A stretch of 64,000 nt of DNA from Pararhodobacter sp. (GTDB lineage Bacteria; Pseudomonadota; Alphaproteobacteria; Rhodobacterales; Rhodobacteraceae). The translations under genes were made by a program, and so were the position numbers. The notes below the pieces were generated by a model. That model was not told the origin of the DNA. It saw nothing but the letters and a program-made list of their open reading frames with translations, and did not search any database. This document shows positions 42,474 through 51,145 of this stretch, one piece after another (the stretch's first letter is position 1; each line of letters begins with the position of its first letter). Where the stretch lies: assembly GCF_034676545.1 (NCBI RefSeq), contig NZ_JAUCBZ010000015.1:1085001-1149000 (forward strand). The letters run 5' to 3'.

Positions 42474-43946
42474 GCGATGTCCTTTTCGGTCAGCCGCGCC
42501 ATGATCCGGTCGCGGACGGTGCGGCGCAGGATCTTGTTCGCGCCGCTTTTTGGCAATTCTGGCCATTGTTCGATGGCCTTGGGGCATTTGTGTCCGGCAA
42601 GATGCGCGCGCGCATGCTCCATCAGGGCCGCGCAATCCAGATCTGCGTGACCGGCGACGACGGCCTGCACCCTGTCGCCCCATTTCTCATCAGGCACGCC
42701 AATGACCGCCGCTTCGACCACGCCGGGGAAGGCCAGCAGAACATCCTCGATCTCGCGCGGGTAGACGTTATAGCCGCCCGAGATCAGCATGTCGTTCTTG
42801 CGGTCCAGGATGTAGAAGAACCCATCGGCATCCATCCGGCCCACGTCGCCCGTGTGCAGCCAGCCGTTGCGGAAGGCTTCGGCCGTCGCCTCGGGGCGGT
42901 TCCAGTAATAGGCCATGGTTTGCGGACCGCGACAGCAGATTTCGCCCGTCGCGCCGACCGGCACCTCTTTGTCGTCATCGCCCAGAACCGCGACCTCGAC
43001 GATGGTGAAGGGTCGACCACAGGATCCGATCCGGTCGTGATCTTCGGGGCGCAGGCAGGTGATGACCATCGGGCTTTCGGCCTGACCATAGGATTGTGCA
43101 AAGACGCGGCCAAACCGCGCCTCGGCGCGCCGCAGGATGGATTTCAGCAATGGGTGAGGCCCCATAGGCAATCGTGTCGAAATGCAGATCAGCATCCGGC
43201 AGCGTCGGATCCTCCAGCAGCATGGCAAGCATGGTCGGCACCAGAAAGGTCATCGTGGCGCGTTCTGATTGCGCCAGCGCGATGAATTCGGCGGTGTCGA
43301 ATTTCGTCATGACCAGTGACCGCGCGCCACGCGTCAACGCGGGCAGAAAGAACGCGCCAGAGGCATGCGCGATGGGGGCTGCATGCAGAAATGTGTCGCC
43401 GCGTTTGATGCCGGGCACAAGGTCGGTCAGAAAGGCAGACAGCTCTGCCAATTCCCCGCGCGTGGTCAGCGTGACCGCTTTGGGTTTGCCCGTGGTGCCG
43501 CCGGTATACCCCAGCCGATAGGGCGCATCGAGCGCACGGTCTTGAACGCATGGCGCGCAATCGCCTGTTGCAATCATGGTGCAGATATCGTCCCAGCCGA
43601 TCTGGATATCGGGGCACAGACCATCCTGACCCTTGTGCAGGACCGCCCGCGATTCACTGTCGGTCAGTTTGTAGTTGTGTTCCACCAAGGTTTCGCGGGT
43701 ATTCATGCCGACCCGGACCAATCCGGCCTTGGCCAAAGCATAATAGGCGATGATGCATTCGATCGAATTGGGCAGGAGCACGCCAACCCGGTCACCAGGC
43801 ACCAGCCCAAGCGCCAACAGGGCGTTGCCCAAGCGGTTGGTTGCGGCGTCGAACTCGGCATACGTCAGAGTGCGCGTGCCTTCGGTCAGGCAGGGCAAGG
43901 GGCCATGATGAATAGCCGCACGACGAATTAGTGCTCCAATTTGCAT
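42470..43946 (-). pseudogene. AMP-forming acyl-CoA ligase 1, frameshifted in the middle
   Basis: From ATG 43946 (MQIGALIRRAAIHHG) the protein runs through the AMP-binding P-loop YTGGTTGKPKAV to DTIAYGASPI. The remainder (LLKSILRRAEARFGRVF, SYGQAE, GWLHTGDVGRMDADGFFYILDR, ISGGYNVYPREIE and the end with the Lys-containing NKILRR) lies in a second frame up to the stop at 42470. The break is at about 43144-43155 and needs one extra base removed or two restored. All adenylation motifs are kept. If functional it would activate a carboxylic acid as CoA thioester in the operon's pathway. Confidence 0.87.
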
Positions 43947-44029
43947 CGGATCATTCCTGTTGTGCTGTTGTACCGTTATGGTCACGACCGCCGGGTGGGA
44001 GGTACCCGGCGGTCGCCGAGACTGCTTTG

Positions 44030-45580
44030 CTACTGACGCAGCGCCGCGATATCGTCGCGGGTCAACGCCGCGCCCTTGTCCTTGAGCCTGCGCGAATTGC
44101 GCTGCTCGGCTTTGTACAACTCATCGGCAAGCGGGGATTGGTAGTTGTATTTCAGCCAGGTGTCGCACAAGTAACGATACTTGCCGGACGCATTGTTGGG
44201 CACTGCCTCCTGCGAGAGACGGTTGTATTCCTCGAAGCCGATCTTGCCTTTGGTCGTGGTATACACGTCCTTCTTTGCATCCAGATAGGTGATGCCGGGA
44301 AAAACCTCGCCCACAGTAGCGGTGTAGGGTTCGCCATCCAGAATCGAATAGGGGATGAGTTGATACAAGCGCGCGTTCTTGTTGGCATGCTGCATCATCG
44401 CGTATTCTTGCAGCTTCTGCGACGGGTTGAGTGCCACACAAAGTTCGCCCAGAACGTCGCGGCTGTATTCGTCGTTCAGCAGCGGGCGGAACCGTTCGGC
44501 GCGCTCATCGACCTTCATCCAGTCTTCGGGGTCATAGACACCGGCGACATGGGCGAGATCCTTGCAGATTGCGAAATAGGTGATCGCACCGGCATCAATC
44601 ATCTGATCGCGGCTCCAGCCGGCGATCTTCATCCAAAGCTTGTTGGTGGCGGTTCTGGCTTGCTCGGTCAGGCGCTTAAACGTTTCGATTAGCTCTTCGC
44701 GTGATTCCATGCCCAACGGCTGATGTCCGTCCGACAGGTTGTCGGAATAATACAGGCCCACGCCCACCAGCTTTTCAGCCGAGAACTCGGGCTTGGATTC
44801 GAACGACCCCCAATCATCGACCAGGTAGAAATGCGCGTCCTTGACCGCCATGGTCACGGTGATGTTGTTGTATTCGACACCCTCGGCCGCATCATCGAGC
44901 CATGGAAAATCGCTTTCCGCCATGTCCATGAAGTCACGGACAATCATCTCGACGCCGTCATCCAGTTTGTACGGACCATGGTTGTGCAACGAGATCCGGC
45001 TTTCGCAGGAAATCAGGAACCCGTATTGCGACGCGGCGGCCATGAAGCCATGGGCGGCCACATGCAGCTCGTCACCCGCCGTGCAGTCATACATATCAGC
45101 GTGATAGACCTGAATGCGCCGTTCCGGCAGGATCTGTGACCGGTGGCCGAATTCGCGGTTCGAGATATGCGCGTCATTGCGGTGATACGCCAACTGGAAC
45201 CGTTTCGAGAAATCCATCACATAGATCAGATCTTCGATCCCGTCGGTCGGGCGGATGATCCCCATGTTGATCAACCATTCGCGGCCCAAAAGATAGAAAT
45301 CAGGCATATAGGACATGCCCGGATTCTGAATCTTCATGCCCATGTTGCGGGCGCGGTCGCCGATTTCCTCGGCGGACATCTTGCTTTCGATTTTCCGAAA
45401 CAGCGCGGGATAGCGGTAATAGGCCATCAGATAGGACATCATCATATAGGCCGGCACCGGGAACAGTTTTGATTCCTGCACGGTGCGCGTCACGCAGAGC
45501 CAGTAGCTTTCATCGGCGTGTGTCTGGATCAGATTGTTGGTTTCCAGAAGCTGGGTGTAGCTGATCTTGTTCGCGTTCAT
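44030..45580 (-). CDS. Unrecognised 516-aa protein of the PEP-type operon
   Basis: I do not recognise a family. The protein is cytoplasmic in appearance, with no signal or membrane segment, and rich in Tyr, Met and charged residues. Notable stretches are YWLCVTRTVQESKLFPVPAYMMM, SLHNHGPYKLDDGVEM, SWSRDQMIDAG-like region and CVALNPSQKLQEYAMMQH (short cores). Several His and Asp pairs (HVAAHGFMAAA, ISLHNHGP) could form an active site. It lies 22 bp after the phosphohistidine-domain gene and 83 bp before CoA ligase 1. A natural guess is the substrate-binding subunit of a split phosphotransfer enzyme; this is inference only. Confidence 0.6.
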   Translation of the reverse strand: MNANKISYTQLLETNNLIQTHADESYWLCVTRTVQESKLFPVPAYMMMSYLMAYYRYPALFRKIESKMSAEEIGDRARNMGMKIQNPGMSYMPDFYLLGREWLINMGIIRPTDGIEDLIYVMDFSKRFQLAYHRNDAHISNREFGHRSQILPERRIQVYHADMYDCTAGDELHVAAHGFMAAASQYGFLISCESRISLHNHGPYKLDDGVEMIVRDFMDMAESDFPWLDDAAEGVEYNNITVTMAVKDAHFYLVDDWGSFESKPEFSAEKLVGVGLYYSDNLSDGHQPLGMESREELIETFKRLTEQARTATNKLWMKIAGWSRDQMIDAGAITYFAICKDLAHVAGVYDPEDWMKVDERAERFRPLLNDEYSRDVLGELCVALNPSQKLQEYAMMQHANKNARLYQLIPYSILDGEPYTATVGEVFPGITYLDAKKDVYTTTKGKIGFEEYNRLSQEAVPNNASGKYRYLCDTWLKYNYQSPLADELYKAEQRNSRRLKDKGAALTRDDIAALRQ

Positions 45581-45602
45581 CTTGTATACTCCCTGCCTAT
45601 GA

Positions 45603-46349
45603 TCACTTTGCCGCGCGCCAGATGCGTGCGGTGACGTCGCGACCTGACTGATAATCATCTGCGGTCTTGGGTTGAGCGGTCACGTCGATTGTGACGATGT
45701 CACCGTTGCGGATACCCGATATCTTGGCATTCATCAGGCAAGGCACTTGATACTCACGGGTCAGGATGCCCAGGTGGGACCGTGTTGTTCCACCGGCGCA
45801 GATCACGCCCTTGAACTGCTCCAGGATCGGCGCAGTCAGGGTGCCGCCGGAATCGTCGATCACGGCGATCGTGTCGGCGGGCACGCCCTCTTGCAGGAAT
45901 TTCAGCACCTGAGCGGGGGACCGGATATAGCGCGCGATGCCCGTGCACGGTTTGGCATAGGCTGCAACATTGTCGCCCTGTCCACGCTGTTCGCGGCCTT
46001 CGCCATCGGGCTCTGCCACGACAGCGTCGGGGTGTTCGAAACTGAATGTGGCGGCATCCCCATCGCTGACGCCCTCGGCAGGTTTATAGGCATCGGGGCG
46101 TTCGCGTGGTGACACGGCGGCAGACCAGTCGAAGCGATGGCCGGCGTCCAGCATCATCTTTTCAACACCGGCGAAATCTTCTGCCGTGATGAGGCTCAGC
46201 GATTTGCCAAAGACAAAGCTGTCCCAATGGCCACCGGATTCGGCGAGCTTTGTGCGCACGATCTCGCGGATCGCGCTGTGGAATGCCTCGACTGTCGCCG
46301 AAGCATTTGTGCCGCCGAACTTGTCGGACTCAGCATAGAGTAGTGTCAT
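45603..46349 (-). CDS. Protein with C-terminal PEP-utiliser mobile (phosphohistidine) domain
   Basis: The protein has 248 residues. The first 120 are unrecognised (FHSAIREIVRTKLAE, SFVFGKSLSLITAEDF, an acidic Gly-rich linker with GEGREQRGQGD). Residues 130-225 resemble the swivelling domain of PEP synthase/PPDK: GGTLTAPILEQFKGVICAGGTTRSHLGILTREYQVPCLMN (core GGTTRSHLGIL) then GDIVTIDVT. The His of TRSHLG sits where the phosphorylated TCHAA or TSHAA His is found. It is the first gene of the ten-gene operon with a GntR-type operator about 100 bp upstream. ATG 46349 is the only good start. Confidence 0.72.
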   Translation of the reverse strand: MTLLYAESDKFGGTNASATVEAFHSAIREIVRTKLAESGGHWDSFVFGKSLSLITAEDFAGVEKMMLDAGHRFDWSAAVSPRERPDAYKPAEGVSDGDAATFSFEHPDAVVAEPDGEGREQRGQGDNVAAYAKPCTGIARYIRSPAQVLKFLQEGVPADTIAVIDDSGGTLTAPILEQFKGVICAGGTTRSHLGILTREYQVPCLMNAKISGIRNGDIVTIDVTAQPKTADDYQSGRDVTARIWRAAK

Positions 46350-46449
46350 GGCTTTCCTCCCATACTGGACGTATGCCTCCCCGCATCGTCCAACTCCTGA
46401 GGCAGAGTTTGGGCGATGCCCGCGGCTCTGTCAATATTTATACTACAAT

Positions 46450-46462
46450 ATTGTCGAACAAT
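46450..46462. promoter_or_regulatory. GntR/FCD-type operator, site 2
   Basis: ATTGTCGAACAAT is a perfect palindrome matching TNGTNNNACNA. It lies in the 151-bp gap between the CoA ligase 2 stop and the start of the ten-gene operon, so it most likely controls that operon. Confidence 0.7.
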
Positions 46463-46500
46463 TCTGCTCAACAGATTCGGCAGAGGTTTGCGGCGATACA

Positions 46501-48008
46501 TCATGGCATTGGGTCAGCCCATTGCCGCCGCAACGCGGCTTTGAGCACTTTTCCGGCGGCGTTCTTTGGAAGGCTTGCAACAATCTCATAGCGCTTTGGT
46601 CGCTTGAAGCGTGCCAGCCGATCCAGGCACAGCGAATCAAGGTCTGCCACATCACAGGGCGCGCGCGTCACGATCAGGGCAATCACGCTTTCGCCCCAGT
46701 CGGCATCCTTGACCCCGATCACGGCGCATTCGGCGACGGCGGCATGACTCAAGAGCACCTCCTCGACCTCGCGGGCATAGACATTCATGCCGCCGGTGAT
46801 GATGACATCCTTTTGCCTGTCCAGCAGCGTGACGAATCCGTGATCGTCCATCCGGGCCAGATCGCCAGTGTGAAGCCAGCCACCCGCCAGCGCCTCGGCC
46901 GTGGCGGCGGGATTGTTCATGTAGCCCGCCATGACCGTCTCGCCGCGCACCAGCACCTCGCCAATCGCACCGTTTTCAACGCTGCTGCCATCAGGATTGG
47001 CGATTTGGACCGATGTGCCGGTACGGGCAATCCCAACGGACCCCATCCGCGCCGTGTCGTTTTGTTCATAGGCGTCCCAAAGGACCGGTTTGGGCAGGGC
47101 GGTGATGGTGCACGGCGTCTCGCCCTGACCATAGCCATTCCAGATCCGCGGGCCAAAGGCCGCAAGCCAGCGTTTCATATCCTCAAGATAGATCGGCCCT
47201 GCGCCGGTCAGAATCGTGCGAATATTGTCCAGTGTGACGCCGCGCAGGTCGGCCACCATCCGGTTAAGCAGGGTTGAGGGCGCGAAGAACGTCAGATTGG
47301 GCGTGGTGGCGATGAGGGTTTTCATCTCGGTCGGGTCATACCCACCGGAGACCGGCAAGATATTGGCCCCGGCCTTGGCGATAAAGGAAAGCGCGAACAA
47401 GCCTGACGCATGCGAAGTGGCGGCCAGATGCAGCAGGCTGTCGGCGGAGTCAGGTGATCAACATCGGCAAGATACGCGATGGCCATGGCGGAAAGGTTGC
47501 GGTGCGAAAGCAGCGCGCCCTTGGGCCGCCCGGTGGTGCCCGAGGTATAGAACACCCAGGCGATATCGGTTGGTTCTGTTTTGGCCTCAACAATCGGCTC
47601 ATGGGCGGTCATTTGCGTGAAATCATCGGTGCCCGGCACAATCAGCGGCAGGTCAGGCAGCTCATGTGCGATGCCGTCGGCCAGATCGGGGCTTGCAAAG
47701 ACGATTTTGGACGCGCTGTCCTGCGCGATATATCCGATCTCGCGCGGGTGCAGTTTGGCGTTGACCGGCACCGCCGTCAGCCCCGCTTGCCAGCAGGCAA
47801 ACAGGATTGTCAGGTAGTCAGGGTTGTTGGACATGGCCAGCAAAACACGGTCGCCCTTCGTCAGGCCCTGTGCAAGCAAGGCCCCCCCCAACCCGGCCAC
47901 CTGCCGGGCAAGGGTCGCGTAATCCAGATAGCAGCTTTGCCCGATGATTACGGCGGGCTTGTCGCCATGGGTGCGGGCGCTGGCGGTCAGAAAACCCGCC
48001 AGATTCAT
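46501..48008 (-). pseudogene. AMP-forming acyl-CoA ligase 2, frameshifted in the middle
   Basis: From ATG 48008 (MNLAGFLTASARTHG) the frame passes YTSGTTGRPKGALLSHRN (P-loop) to YLADVDHLTPP. The continuation, beginning DSLLHLAATSHASGLFALSF, lies in another frame and includes NGYGQGETPCTIT, GWLHTGDLARMDDHGF, ITGGMNVYAREVEE and the C-terminal NAAGKVLK catalytic Lys, ending at 46501. One base is missing at about 47441-47450. The start overlaps the thiolase stop in an ATGA junction, so both are one transcription unit from 49246. All motifs are preserved apart from the shift. Confidence 0.88.
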
Positions 48009-49246
48009 GATGCGCGTTCCAGAATCGTGATGGCGACGGCCGCTTCTTCGACACCCATCAGGCCGCCGCCATTTTCGGCCAATGCCATGCGCGCGCCCTC
48101 GACCTGACGCGCCCCAGCCTCGCCCCGGAGTTGCGTCACCAGTTCGAAAATTTGCCCCAGACCTGTCGCCCCAATGGGATGGCCTTTGGATTCCAGCCCG
48201 CCCGACGGGTTGAACGGGATGCGGCCGCCCAGTGCGGTCGCGCCGCTTTCGGCAAGCGCCCCACCTTCGCCCAAGGCACAGAACCCCAGCAATTCGGATT
48301 GCTGAAGCTCGCCGAACGCGGTCGCATCGTGGCATTCGACAAGGTCGATGTCCTGCGGTCCAAGTCCGGCCATGGTATAGGCTTTTTGCGAGGCTCGGCG
48401 CGAGATGTGGCGCTCCAGATCGTCATCAGCCCGCCGACCGCCGTTCATCAGGACGGCTGCGCGAATGCGCGCCGCGCGCGTCAGCCCCAACTCGCGCGCT
48501 TTGGCCGCCGACACAACGACAGCCGCCGCCGCGCCGTCACTGATCGGAGAACACATCGGCAGCGTCATGGGCCAGGCAATCAGGCGCGCGGCCAGAACCT
48601 CGTCCACGGTAAAGGCCTTGCGGTATTGCGACCGGGTATTGTGGACGGAATGGCCGTGATTTTTCGCTGCAATCACGGCCAATTGGCGTTGCGTGGTGCC
48701 ATAGCGGGCCATGTGAAACTTGGCAAAGGCCCCGTAAACATCCATGAAAACAGTATGCGGCGTTTCGCGCGCTGCCTCGCCCGGAGGCGTTTCCATCCCG
48801 CGGCCAAGCGCCCGCAGCCGGTCGATGACGTTGTCGCGGTCGGCGCGATCCCAACTGCCCTCGAATGCGGCCATGGAAAGAGCCCCATCGGGGTGGACCA
48901 TCTTTTCTGCCCCAACCGCCAGCGCGATATCGGTCTGGCCCGATTGCACCTGCATCATCGCCAGATGAAGCGCCGTGGTCGCCGAGGCGCAGGCGTTTTC
49001 AACATTGATGATCGGTACGGCATCAAACGGAAGATCGCGCAGCGCGACCTGTCCGCGAATGCCGAACTGTCCCTCCATCGCGCCTTGCACGGCATTGGCA
49101 AAGGTGACCGCACCCACATCGCGCGCGTCGATTCCAGCATCGGCCAGGGCGTCGGTCACCGCCGCTATCGCCATATCGCGCACCGACAGGCCCGGATGCC
49201 TGCCGAACGGTGTCATGCCGACACCCATCACATAGACTGCTTCCAT
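48005..49246 (-). CDS. SCP-x/thiolase-like acyltransferase
   Basis: The protein has 413 residues. It belongs to the lipid-transfer type of thiolase fold: VENACASATTALHLAM with the nucleophile Cys near residue 88, PISDGAAAAVVVS, VECHDATAFGELQQ in place of the NEAF loop, and SKGHPIGATGLGQ with the active His near residue 355. The C-terminal second Cys motif of classical thiolases is absent (NGGGLMGVEEAA instead). Such enzymes cleave branched or steroid side-chain 3-oxoacyl-CoAs, or condense. ATG 49246 follows GGGAGAG. It heads the two-gene unit with CoA ligase 2. Confidence 0.9.
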   Translation of the reverse strand: MEAVYVMGVGMTPFGRHPGLSVRDMAIAAVTDALADAGIDARDVGAVTFANAVQGAMEGQFGIRGQVALRDLPFDAVPIINVENACASATTALHLAMMQVQSGQTDIALAVGAEKMVHPDGALSMAAFEGSWDRADRDNVIDRLRALGRGMETPPGEAARETPHTVFMDVYGAFAKFHMARYGTTQRQLAVIAAKNHGHSVHNTRSQYRKAFTVDEVLAARLIAWPMTLPMCSPISDGAAAAVVVSAAKARELGLTRAARIRAAVLMNGGRRADDDLERHISRRASQKAYTMAGLGPQDIDLVECHDATAFGELQQSELLGFCALGEGGALAESGATALGGRIPFNPSGGLESKGHPIGATGLGQIFELVTQLRGEAGARQVEGARMALAENGGGLMGVEEAAVAITILERAS

Positions 49247-49289
49247 TGCGCTCTCCCGTGTTGCTCGAATCACAGCTTAGCTGAAATTG

Positions 49290-49308
49290 TTATTGTGTCC
49301 TACAATAA
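49290..49308. promoter_or_regulatory. GntR-type operator variant (5-bp spacer), site 3
   Basis: TTATTGT and ACAATAA form 7-bp inverted arms around GTCCT. The half-sites are the same as at 46450 and 50973, but the spacer is 5 instead of 3 bp. It lies between the divergent thiolase and surE starts. Confidence 0.45.
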
Positions 49309-49347
49309 TGTATGAAACAAATGTTGAACCATGTGAAGGAGGACGCC

Positions 49348-50109
49348 ATGGACCTGAGCAAGCACAGAATCCTGCTGACGAATGATGACGGGATCCACGC
49401 GCCCGGCCTTCAACTGCTGGAAAGGATCCTGCGTCGCTATACCGACAATGTCTGGGTCGTGGCCCCGTCAGAGGAACGGTCAGGCGCGTCGCATTCGATT
49501 TCCATGCATGATCCAATCAGGATGCGCGAACTCGACGACCGGCATTTCGCGATAAAAGGCACGCCCACGGACTGCGCGCTGATGGGCATCTACGAAATCA
49601 TGCCCGAACCGCCGACGCTGATGCTGTCGGGCATCAACTGGGGTGCCAATCTGGCCGAAGACATTACCTATTCCGGCACCGCCGCTGCGGCGATGGAGGG
49701 CGCGCTGCTGGGCGTGCCATCGGTCGCGCTGAGTCAGGTGCATTCCTTCGGCCACGTTCATTGGGACACCGCCGAGGCGTTTTTGCCGCAAGTGCTCGAG
49801 GGCATCCTGACGACCGGGTTTGACCCCGGAACCTTCGTCAACGTCAATTTCCCCCCCGTCGCGGCGGCTGCCGTCTCTGGCGTGCGGGTCACGACGCTGG
49901 GCCAGCGGGCCGGGTCGTTCACACCGGTGCGGCGCGAAGATGCCCGGACCAAACCCTATTACTGGATCAAGCTGACCTACCAGGACGGCAATGAACATCC
50001 GGGCACGGATCTGCGGGCCATGGCGGACGGCGCCGTGTCGGTGACGCCGATTCAACTGGACATGACAGCCCATGCCATGAAAGCCCGCATGGAGCGCGCC
50101 TTTGACTGA
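49348..50109 (+). CDS. surE: SurE-like 5'-nucleotidase/phosphatase
   Basis: The protein has 253 residues, the SurE length. Motifs are LLTNDDGIHAPGL near residue 8 (metal Asp pair), VVAPSEERSGASHSIS (nucleophile region), IKGTPTDCALMG near residue 70 and LSGINWGANLAEDITYSGTAAAAMEG near residue 92 (core SGINWGANL). SurE hydrolyses phosphomonoesters with a divalent metal. Housekeeping surE is usually next to pcm or serS; here it is alone, divergent from the thiolase and inside the GntR regulon, so it may dephosphorylate a pathway intermediate. ATG 49348 has a strong GGAGGA site. Confidence 0.93.
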   Translation: MDLSKHRILLTNDDGIHAPGLQLLERILRRYTDNVWVVAPSEERSGASHSISMHDPIRMRELDDRHFAIKGTPTDCALMGIYEIMPEPPTLMLSGINWGANLAEDITYSGTAAAAMEGALLGVPSVALSQVHSFGHVHWDTAEAFLPQVLEGILTTGFDPGTFVNVNFPPVAAAAVSGVRVTTLGQRAGSFTPVRREDARTKPYYWIKLTYQDGNEHPGTDLRAMADGAVSVTPIQLDMTAHAMKARMERAFD

Positions 50110-50120
50110 CTGTTGAGGGG

Positions 50121-50144
50121 GGCCGTGGTGCGCGTGTCACGGCC
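50121..50144. terminator. Hairpin between convergent surE and phosphatase genes
   Basis: A 7-bp stem, GGCCGTG (50121-50127) with CACGGCC (50138-50144), and a 10-nt loop lie between the two stop codons. There is no T-run. Confidence 0.45.
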
Positions 50145-50900
50145 TTACGCCATTGCCGATTCGGTCAGGATGGCACGCAGCCGCGCACGATCTGCGGCGT
50201 CAAAACCCAAGGTGGACAGCCAGTCGTCAGGCGCCCCATGGATGCGACGCAGCGTGATCAAAGCCTCGTGGATGTATTCGGGCCGGGCCGATGTCAGCAT
50301 CGCCAAAGATTCTGGATCAACGGGATTGCGGAACATGAATCCGATGTCGCGGCGATAGGTATTGGTCAGGACATAGTCCTGCTCTATCGCATGGTCGTTG
50401 CACCCCGCGATCAGCATCAGCAACGCAATTCCGAATCCTGTGCGGTCTTTGCCCGATGTGCAGTGCAGCAGCACCGGCGCGCCATCAGCCTGCAGAATCA
50501 TGCGCAATGTCGTGGTATAGTCGCCCAGATGGTCGGTCGCAAACTGCCTGTAATGGTGAACGACCTCTTGGCGAATACCTTCGGCATCAAGTGCCCCTGC
50601 CGCAAGACGCTGAAGCATATCCTCGGTTCCGGTCGGGATGAAACCGGGGGTCAGGAGGTGAATTGCATGGCCATCCGGCAGCCTGTCAGGGCTTTTCTCG
50701 CGTTCACTGGGCAGGCGAAAATCGCTGAGTGCAAAGAGGTTCAGTGCCGTCAGTCGTTTCAGATCTTCCGATGACAGGGCGGCCAGCGAATCGCTGCGGT
50801 AGATTGTGTTCCACCGCGTCTGGCGTCCCGGCGCCGCCTCATAGCCGCCGATGTCGCGGAAGTTTACCGCGCCGTCCATTTTGATCCGCCGTTCTTGCAT
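50145..50900 (-). CDS. Tyrosine/dual-specificity-type phosphatase (Y_phosphatase3 family)
   Basis: The protein has 251 residues. It starts with the family mark NFRDIGGYEAAPG near residue 12 and RSDSLAALS, and holds the P-loop HCTSGKDRTGFG near residue 135 (Cys-x5-Arg). The C-terminal part contains RPEYIHEAL. The catalytic Asp is probably in the preceding loop. The natural substrate could be a protein or a small phosphoester; the neighbourhood of SurE and a dikinase-like operon makes the second possible. ATG 50900 follows GGCGAGACG; an ATG at 50879 would also fit. Confidence 0.87.
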   Translation of the reverse strand: MQERRIKMDGAVNFRDIGGYEAAPGRQTRWNTIYRSDSLAALSSEDLKRLTALNLFALSDFRLPSEREKSPDRLPDGHAIHLLTPGFIPTGTEDMLQRLAAGALDAEGIRQEVVHHYRQFATDHLGDYTTTLRMILQADGAPVLLHCTSGKDRTGFGIALLMLIAGCNDHAIEQDYVLTNTYRRDIGFMFRNPVDPESLAMLTSARPEYIHEALITLRRIHGAPDDWLSTLGFDAADRARLRAILTESAMA

Positions 50901-50972
50901 CGTCTCGCCTTTGTCTTGGAGCCGCCGGTATGGCCCACGCCTTCCTCATCGGCCATAGATAGCCGCAAATAG

Positions 50973-50985
50973 ATTGTTTGACAAT
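50973..50985. promoter_or_regulatory. GntR/FCD-type operator, site 4
   Basis: ATTGTTTGACAAT is a perfect palindrome matching TNGTNNNACNA. It lies between the divergent phosphatase gene and the ribose-type ABC operon. Confidence 0.7.
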
Positions 50986-51145
50986 TTCGTTGTGCAAAAC
51001 TGTTGACCGAAATAGTTGAGCGCCGTAACGTCACGAATGGATGACCGCAAGGAGAGCGGCCAGCCATATCGACCGACAAGCCCGCTGCGGGGTTTGAGGG
51101 GAGAGGGCATCGGACTTTTGTGGTCCGCCAATCTGGGAGAGAGAA

